From: JAJFFW01 sp965263375 | GTDB taxonomy: Bacteria > Pseudomonadota > Alphaproteobacteria > Caulobacterales > Parvularculaceae | Assembly (NCBI GenBank): GCA_965263375.1 | Contig: OZ253669.1 | Span: 930,001-994,000 of the forward strand | Length of the DNA: 64,000 nucleotides | Direction of reading: 5' to 3' | In this document: one piece after another, positions 59,586-64,000 of the stretch | Numbering within the stretch: the first letter of the stretch is position 1 | Layout: the number at the start of each line of letters is the position of its first letter | Program-made: the position numbers and the translations under genes | The notes under the pieces: generated by a model | Database searches by the model: none | What the model saw: only the letters and a program-made list of their open reading frames with translations | Told to the model about the DNA's origin: nothing

Positions 59586-60605
59586 ATGATAATTGGATCC
59601 CTGCCATGCGTTGATAATCTCTATGAAGAGATTCGTGAGAATGGCTATTTTGTAATTAAAGATTGTATTGATACAGATGTTCTGAAACGGCTTCGGGCAG
59701 AATTTTCAGATCGTCTCGACCAAGATGCAGCGCGACGAGATGCACAGGGCAAACCAATTTATTTCGATGATGGTGGTGTGCGTACTGATTTGACAGGGTC
59801 GATGCACAATATTTTGTTTCCCTCCTTCATTAGCGTTGAGTACGCGTCCATATTAGACGCCATTTTCTCTAACGCGATAATTAACGATCTGCTTAAGCTT
59901 GTAGCTGGCCCTTTCTGGCGTTTGCGGGTCGATTTGGTTCGTCGGGCGACCGGCATTGATGATTGGTGCGACGAGGTGCAGATCCCCCATCAATGGCATC
60001 GCGATTCGCCTGGCGAGTTTACCTTCGGCTTTTTTCTCGATGATTTCACGCAAGAAGATTCTGGCGCGACAGCTGTTGTTCCTGGCTCTCATTGGAAAGA
60101 ATATAACCCGGTGTGGGATTTCCTGATGGGGCCGGATTCAAGGACGACAAAAGAGGTTTATAACAAAAAAGCCCGCACGAAGTTTCGTCTTTTTCCGAAT
60201 GATCGGTTGGCGGAGGCTGCTGCAAATAGGCGCATGCGCGATCGGTTCGGCGAAGAGCGCACAGCGATCCGTGGTCGGATGGGTGATCTTTTCTTGTTTC
60301 TCAATGATCTGCATCATGGCCGCTGGCCCAACCGCACCGGCGAGCGAAAGATGCTGGCGCGCATTGGCGGCTTTGGCCAGGGCTTTCCTTTTAAAGCGGA
60401 TCTGGGGCTGCCCAATATCAGCCAGGACGGCAATCGTGATTTTGTCCGGCATTTTCTACCTCGGCCGGCGGCCTCGCCAGAAGGAACGCTTCTGCATGAA
60501 ATCTCAACCGCCCGCCGCCCCGACCCGTTATTTGACGAGGCCGCTCAAGAAAAGCGACGTCTTGTCAGTGAAATTGAGAACGAAATGAGCGGGGGTGTTA
60601 AATGA
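59586..60605 (+). CDS. PhyH-type Fe(II)/2-oxoglutarate dioxygenase
   Basis: A 339-residue phytanoyl-CoA dioxygenase family protein. The iron-binding facial triad is represented by His138-x-Asp140 (QWHRDS) and a distal His in DLHHGRWPNR (about 243-244), followed by an Arg for 2-oxoglutarate. FFLDDFTQEDSG and VVPGSHW are typical neighbours. The family hydroxylates lipids, amino acids or sugar-linked substrates. In this setting a sugar or glycan tailoring role is plausible but unproven. The ATG directly follows the stop of the upstream gene, with GGGGGGAA overlapping its end. Confidence 0.88.
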   Translation: MIIGSLPCVDNLYEEIRENGYFVIKDCIDTDVLKRLRAEFSDRLDQDAARRDAQGKPIYFDDGGVRTDLTGSMHNILFPSFISVEYASILDAIFSNAIINDLLKLVAGPFWRLRVDLVRRATGIDDWCDEVQIPHQWHRDSPGEFTFGFFLDDFTQEDSGATAVVPGSHWKEYNPVWDFLMGPDSRTTKEVYNKKARTKFRLFPNDRLAEAAANRRMRDRFGEERTAIRGRMGDLFLFLNDLHHGRWPNRTGERKMLARIGGFGQGFPFKADLGLPNISQDGNRDFVRHFLPRPAASPEGTLLHEISTARRPDPLFDEAAQEKRRLVSEIENEMSGGVK

Positions 60606-60638
60606 GGCTTTCCAGATTGGAGGGTCAACGGCCCGTTT

Positions 60639-60664
60639 CAAGATCGCAAGCGATGGCGATCTTG
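60639..60664 (+). other. Hairpin between the PhyH and ptmE-like genes
   Basis: A perfect 9-bp stem (CAAGATCGC at 60639-60647 with GCGATCTTG at 60656-60664) with an 8-base loop lies 34 bases past the PhyH stop. There is no T-run, so it is at best a weak terminator or a processing site. Confidence 0.5.
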
Positions 60665-60725
60665 TGTTATCCTAAAAACTTAGACTTACGCGGTTGACCG
60701 AACTCGCGGTGTATTAGAGGTAATT

Positions 60726-61766
60726 ATGAACATCGGTGAAATTAGCCTTCCCACATCGGCGAGCGTACTAGACGCTTTGAAGTTGCTTGACGCGTCTGCG
60801 GCGCAAATCGTTCTTGTCACCGATGACGATCAGCGCCTTTTAGGCGTCATCACGGATGGCGATGTGCGCCGGGGCCTACTGAAAGGCGTCACGCTTGACC
60901 ATACGGTGGATCAGGTTATGAACACCGCGCCAAAAGTGCTCCGTCCTGGTGATACGGCGGCAGCAGGGCGGGCGGCGATGCTGCGTTATCGCGTGCACCA
61001 TATGCCGGTTGTTGACGCTGATACCAACCGCGTCCTTAATTTGCGCTTTTTGTCCGATCCTCGAACTGGCGGATTCGGTGATATTCCGGTGGTGCTAATG
61101 GCGGGCGGTGAGGGGCGGCGGTTGCGTCCGCTAACGGAAGATACGCCAAAACCACTCCTGCAACTTGGTTCGAAGCCAATATTAGAGCATATTCTTCAGC
61201 GATTTATCAGCCAAGGGTTTCGGCGCTTTTTTATCTCGATCAATTATCTCGGCCATATGATTGAGGCGCATTTTGGCGACGGGACGCATTGGGACGTTTC
61301 AATTGAATATTTGCGCGAAGATCAAAAACTTGGCACTGGGGGCGCGTTAAGCTTGTTGCCTTCATATGGTGATGGACCTGTAATTGTGATGAATGGCGAT
61401 CTGATCACTGGGGCTGATTTTAGAGAGATCGTCCATGCCCATGCGGAAACCGCCGCCGCTGCGACTATGTGTGTTCGTGAGCACCGTACACAGATAGAAT
61501 TCGGTGTTGTTGAGGCGCAAGGGGATGTTTTTGTCGGCGCCCGCGAAAAGCCAACCATCGCGCAAAATATCAATGCTGGCATCTATTGCCTTAGCCGCGA
61601 GGCTGTTGATGCAATTCCAGAAGGTGAATTCTACGATATGCCTAGCTTATTCCAGGACCTAACCCAAGCTGACAAACGCTGCGGCGTTCACCGCCTTAGC
61701 GCTGTAGAGTGGCTGGACATCGGCACGCCGAAAGAATTCGAACGCGCCCGGAAGATGTTTGAGTAA
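60726..61766 (+). CDS. ptmE: CBS-domain sugar-1-phosphate nucleotidyltransferase (PtmE-like)
   Basis: A 346-residue fusion. Two CBS domains occupy about 1-115 (QRLLGVITDGDVRRG is typical), followed by a nucleotidyltransferase domain with VVLMAGGEGRRLRPLTEDTP (about 122-141) and VMNGDLITG. This architecture is that of Campylobacter PtmE, the glucosamine-1-phosphate guanylyltransferase that starts the GDP-linked route to legionaminic acid. The presence of legG and legI homologues 1 kb away supports that pathway. The CBS pair may sense adenine nucleotides. The gene ends in an exact 20-base tandem duplication that includes the stop codon. Confidence 0.85.
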   Translation: MNIGEISLPTSASVLDALKLLDASAAQIVLVTDDDQRLLGVITDGDVRRGLLKGVTLDHTVDQVMNTAPKVLRPGDTAAAGRAAMLRYRVHHMPVVDADTNRVLNLRFLSDPRTGGFGDIPVVLMAGGEGRRLRPLTEDTPKPLLQLGSKPILEHILQRFISQGFRRFFISINYLGHMIEAHFGDGTHWDVSIEYLREDQKLGTGGALSLLPSYGDGPVIVMNGDLITGADFREIVHAHAETAAAATMCVREHRTQIEFGVVEAQGDVFVGAREKPTIAQNINAGIYCLSREAVDAIPEGEFYDMPSLFQDLTQADKRCGVHRLSAVEWLDIGTPKEFERARKMFE

Positions 61767-61790
61767 AAATGAAGATGTTTGAGTAAAAAT
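61751..61790 (+). repeat. 20-bp perfect tandem duplication across the ptmE stop
   Basis: The 20 bases at 61751-61770 are repeated exactly at 61771-61790. The first copy contains the last codons and stop of ptmE; the second copy lies just outside and carries a spare stop codon. Confidence 0.9.
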
Positions 61791-61868
61791 ATTGCGGGGC
61801 AATTGATGTAAAGTATTAATCCCCACAAAAATTATTGAAAAGTACTTGATTTTTTTAGTCGTTTAAAA

Positions 61869-62318
61869 TTAACGACCAAAAAAGACATAGTATCCATTAT
61901 CTATGCCTGTCAACATCCATCCACCAGCTAGCAAATCAGGATATTCTGGTCTTATGAGCACCGTCGGATCAGTCAAGTCGATGCAATCCAGGCGACGCGA
62001 CCCGCTGTCACCCCGAGCTACTGCAAAAAAGAATTGTACAACCGAGTCACTCCCAGGCCTCGGTATGCAAACAAGTCGTTCAGAAAACCCCTGGGACGTA
62101 AGGTTATCTAGGCTTTGCGCTTGAGCGTTAAGGCTCGCTGCCAGAACGTCGAAATTTTCATTGACGTCGGCGGCGCGGGCTGGCGTTCCAGCGACAAAGG
62201 TATTGGGAACAGTAACGGTATTTGGCGTTGCGTCTTGCGCATGCGCGGCGGCGGCAAGTAACACCCCGCTTGCAGTTATTATTCCGATGCGTTTTAGAGT
62301 TTTTGCAAAAGCTTTCAT
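61869..62318 (-). CDS. Secreted protein with AADVN-type motif
   Basis: A 149-residue protein with a signal peptide ending AAAHA near residue 28. The motif TPARAADVNENFDVLAAS (about 47-64) is a short helix widely found near the start of secreted and tail-fibre-like proteins. The remainder has two Cys (LVCIP and LDCID) and no family I recognise. The ATG at 62318 has GGGGAGAGG immediately upstream; longer frames to 62375 are not needed. It is translated right behind a 45-codon lipoprotein gene on the minus strand, whose stop codon lies at the edge of this ribosome-binding site. Confidence 0.75.
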   Translation of the reverse strand: MKAFAKTLKRIGIITASGVLLAAAAHAQDATPNTVTVPNTFVAGTPARAADVNENFDVLAASLNAQAQSLDNLTSQGFSERLVCIPRPGSDSVVQFFFAVARGDSGSRRLDCIDLTDPTVLIRPEYPDLLAGGWMLTGIDNGYYVFFGR

Positions 62319-62329
62319 TGCCTCTCCCC

Positions 62330-62467
62330 TTATTGCCATGTTGCGACGTCCCACACGCTCACTTGAGTATCCCATGTGAAAAATGAGCTTAATGGATCAG
62401 GCCCATCGTGTTCGGTGCAAGAAGACAACAAGACCGTCGCAAATAAAGCGCCGAGTAATTTAACCAT
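62330..62467 (-). CDS. Very small lipoprotein
   Basis: A 45-residue lipoprotein. The signal is MVKLLGALFATVLLSSC, with lipobox LLSSC (lipidated Cys17), and the mature part is only 29 residues, with two Trp and an Asp-rich start (CTEHDGPDPLSSFFTWD). GGGGAGGGGG lies 12 bases before the ATG. The stop sits 11 bases before the start of the next secreted protein, so the two form one unit. The mature peptide is too short to fold as an enzyme and may serve as an anchor or entry-exclusion-type peptide; this is inference. Confidence 0.65.
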   Translation of the reverse strand: MVKLLGALFATVLLSSCTEHDGPDPLSSFFTWDTQVSVWDVATWQ

Positions 62468-62561
62468 GTTAGGAAAATTCCCCCTCCCCAATTCTGTAAT
62501 AGTATAATAAAATATATCTTGTTTTGCAACATTCAAAGTTTTTCTTAGACTTTGAGGTCTA

Positions 62562-63740
62562 TTACAAAAAGAAGCTTTTGCGCACACTGGCGCCTTTTTG
62601 CAAAAACGCCTTTGCGCCGTCGACAATGCGCGGCGCAGCATTTCCATCGCCATAGATATTGCCGCCGCTACGTGCTTTTTTGCGATGCGCGTCAGATGAC
62701 GCTACAGCCATGGCGACGGTGATGGATTTTTCGTCGCCGGCGGCGTCGACAATATTCGCTGACTGTTCGCGCCCCTTTTGGCGGTCGCCGATATTTACGA
62801 CTGGCAAGCCAAAGGACGCCGCCTCGATAATGCCAGAAGATGAATTACCGACCATAAGGTCAGCGGCGGCCATCGCGCCGTAATAGCCGGGCGCCCCGAA
62901 ATGTTCGACATAGGCGACTTTGTCGGCGTGCTCGGCGGCGAAGGATTTTGCTAAAGCTTTCACGCGCCCGCCAGCGACGTCGGCGTTTGTGCCTGTAAGA
63001 ATAATTGCGCGTCCGTCCGCGGCAAGCGCAGCGAGCAGCTCTTCCATTTGCTGGACAGCGCCGGTTGGATCCAGGGTTTCGGGGTGAAACGTCACTAGAA
63101 TAAAGGGGCCGTCTGGCGCGCCGAAGCGTTCTTTGAGGGCGGTGCGATCGAGATGAGCGATGGTTTTGATATTGTCGAGAGCTGGGGCCCCAGAAACATG
63201 CACATGGTCCGGGTCTTCGCCCATGGCGCAAATGCGCTTCGCAGCCAATTCTGTCGTTGCAAAGTGGAGGTGGGACAGCTTCGTGATCGAGTGGCGGAAG
63301 GCGTTATCAAAAGCGCCTTCGGTTTCTTCCCCGCCGTGAATATGGGCGAGGGGAATGCGGAAGGGCGCAGCCGATGACGCAGCGGCGTGCATTTCGAATC
63401 GATCACCTAAAACGATTAAAAGATCGGGCCGATGAGATTCAAAAACCTGGGCAAAGGAAATAGCGGCGAGCCCCATGGCTTTGGCCACGCCTTGTTCTGA
63501 GTCTGAGCTTAAGAGGCACTCGATGCGCGCTGTAATCGGTGCGAGTGCGCTTTCGTCGATTTCGTCGATTGTGCGCCCATGTTCTGGCGCTAGGTGAGAG
63601 CCGCTGACGAACAAGCCGACGTCAAGGTCGCTCTCTACACGCATCGCTCTTAAGACTGCTGCGTAGATCGATAAATCCGCGCGGCTAGTTGTGACGACGC
63701 CTATACGCCAGGGGCCGTTCTTTCCGCTGGCTTGAGTCAC
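62562..63740 (-). CDS. legG: UDP/GDP-N-acetylated-sugar 2-epimerase, hydrolysing (LegG/NeuC-like)
   Basis: A 392-residue NeuC/LegG-family enzyme that releases nucleotide and epimerises C2 to give the free manno-configured amino sugar for nonulosonate synthesis. Signatures: RIGVVTTSRADLSIY at the N-terminus, VLGDRFEMHAAA, HIHGGEETEGAFDNAFRHSI and GNSSSGIIEA. The start is best set at GTG 63740, which overlaps the legI stop as GTGA with GGAGG upstream; the longer frame to 63758 is not required. LegG-type rather than NeuC-type is inferred from the neighbouring PtmE homologue. Confidence 0.9.
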   Translation of the reverse strand: MTQASGKNGPWRIGVVTTSRADLSIYAAVLRAMRVESDLDVGLFVSGSHLAPEHGRTIDEIDESALAPITARIECLLSSDSEQGVAKAMGLAAISFAQVFESHRPDLLIVLGDRFEMHAAASSAAPFRIPLAHIHGGEETEGAFDNAFRHSITKLSHLHFATTELAAKRICAMGEDPDHVHVSGAPALDNIKTIAHLDRTALKERFGAPDGPFILVTFHPETLDPTGAVQQMEELLAALAADGRAIILTGTNADVAGGRVKALAKSFAAEHADKVAYVEHFGAPGYYGAMAAADLMVGNSSSGIIEAASFGLPVVNIGDRQKGREQSANIVDAAGDEKSITVAMAVASSDAHRKKARSGGNIYGDGNAAPRIVDGAKAFLQKGASVRKSFFL

Positions 63741-64000
63741 GCGCCAATATCCTCCCATTGCAGAATGTCGCCTTTTGCTATTGCACGAGCGACTTTGCGA
63801 CCGACAATATCTGGACGGCGTTTAGGGACAATGCCGGTGGACGGTCTTAAAAAAATAAGCTTTTCAGCCGTAATGATCTCGCCTTCTTTAAGGTCGACAG
63901 CGGCGGCAATAGATCGACGGGCGACGGCGGCGACTTTCAGTTCTGCTTCACTTGGGCGTTTTACGCCGTCTCCAAGCGCAGCCTCAACCATGCGAATGTC
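63737..64000 (-). CDS. legI: Nonulosonate synthase (LegI/NeuB-like), C-terminal fragment at window edge
   Basis: Only the last 87 or so codons are in the window; the frame is still open at 64000. They encode the end of the TIM barrel (EAALGDGVKRPSEAE) and the complete antifreeze-like SAF domain (KEGEIITAEKLIFLRPSTGI and GRKVARAIAKGDIL). This matches N-acetylneuraminate/legionaminate synthases, which condense a 2-acetamido sugar with phosphoenolpyruvate. The active-site barrel lies outside the window, so whether the product is sialic, legionaminic or pseudaminic acid cannot be settled here. Confidence 0.88.
   Translation of the reverse strand, partial: DIRMVEAALGDGVKRPSEAELKVAAVARRSIAAAVDLKEGEIITAEKLIFLRPSTGIVPKRRPDIVGRKVARAIAKGDILQWEDIGA

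Overview
The window looks like a chromosomal segment of an alphaproteobacterium. The evidence is a DUF4167 protein, a ChpT-type histidine phosphotransferase beside a CheY-like receiver (the CtrA/CckA phosphorelay group), a DUF1285 - CoA pyrophosphatase - CCA-adding enzyme cluster, an RpoH-like promoter in front of clpB, and large Xanthomonas/Caulobacter-type TonB-dependent receptors run by a FecI/FecR pair. A marine Hyphomonadaceae- or Parvularculaceae-like lineage is my best guess, but family level cannot be fixed from the sequence alone. I found no rRNA, tRNA, CRISPR array, insertion sequence or phage gene.

Layout. 0.2-7.7 kb is housekeeping: ispG (isoprenoids), prfA and prmC (release factor 1 and its methylase, overlapping), a DUF4167 protein, then clpB behind a heat-shock promoter with a small co-transcribed gene. 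7.7-16.2 kb is a nutrient-uptake island, all on the minus strand: sigma factor fecI, anti-sigma fecR, an STN-less TonB receptor, an ADPRM-like metallophosphoesterase lipoprotein, and a paralogous TonB receptor that carries the STN signalling domain. 16.5-20.2 kb holds an SGNH hydrolase and a membrane-anchored M23 peptidase. 20.4-24.1 kb is ydbH-ynbE-ydbL, the envelope lipid-transport set. 24.3-25.5 kb is chpT plus a receiver protein. 25.7-30.3 kb carries an acyl-CoA ligase, gamma-carbonic anhydrase, cutA, queC and an unusual flagellin-core-like protein.

30.5-37.5 kb is a compact minus-strand moxR - DUF58 - DUF4159/BatA - membrane protein operon, with sppA, DUF1285, nudix and cca diverging from it up to 42.3 kb. 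42.3-48.9 kb is mixed metabolism: an orphan AT-richer membrane protein, an alpha/beta hydrolase, aroC, pdxH, a TerB-like protein, a LACTB2-like MBL hydrolase, a VOC protein and a DUF442 protein.

49.5 kb to the end is a surface-glycan region. It has a WbpE-type sugar aminotransferase, the four dTDP-L-rhamnose genes split into convergent rfbBD and rfbAC pairs, a GT2 glycosyltransferase coupled to a membrane-tethered protein with a Maf/GT42-like core, a methyltransferase, a divergent polysaccharide-deacetylase-like protein joined to a PhyH-type dioxygenase, a CBS-nucleotidyltransferase of the PtmE type, and legG and legI homologues for legionaminic-type nonulosonic acid. A two-gene secreted protein/lipoprotein unit lies between them. 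The most interesting part is 54.7-64.0 kb: it reads as a nonulosonate glycosylation locus with several members of no assigned function, and the Maf/GT42-like protein is a natural candidate for the transferase.
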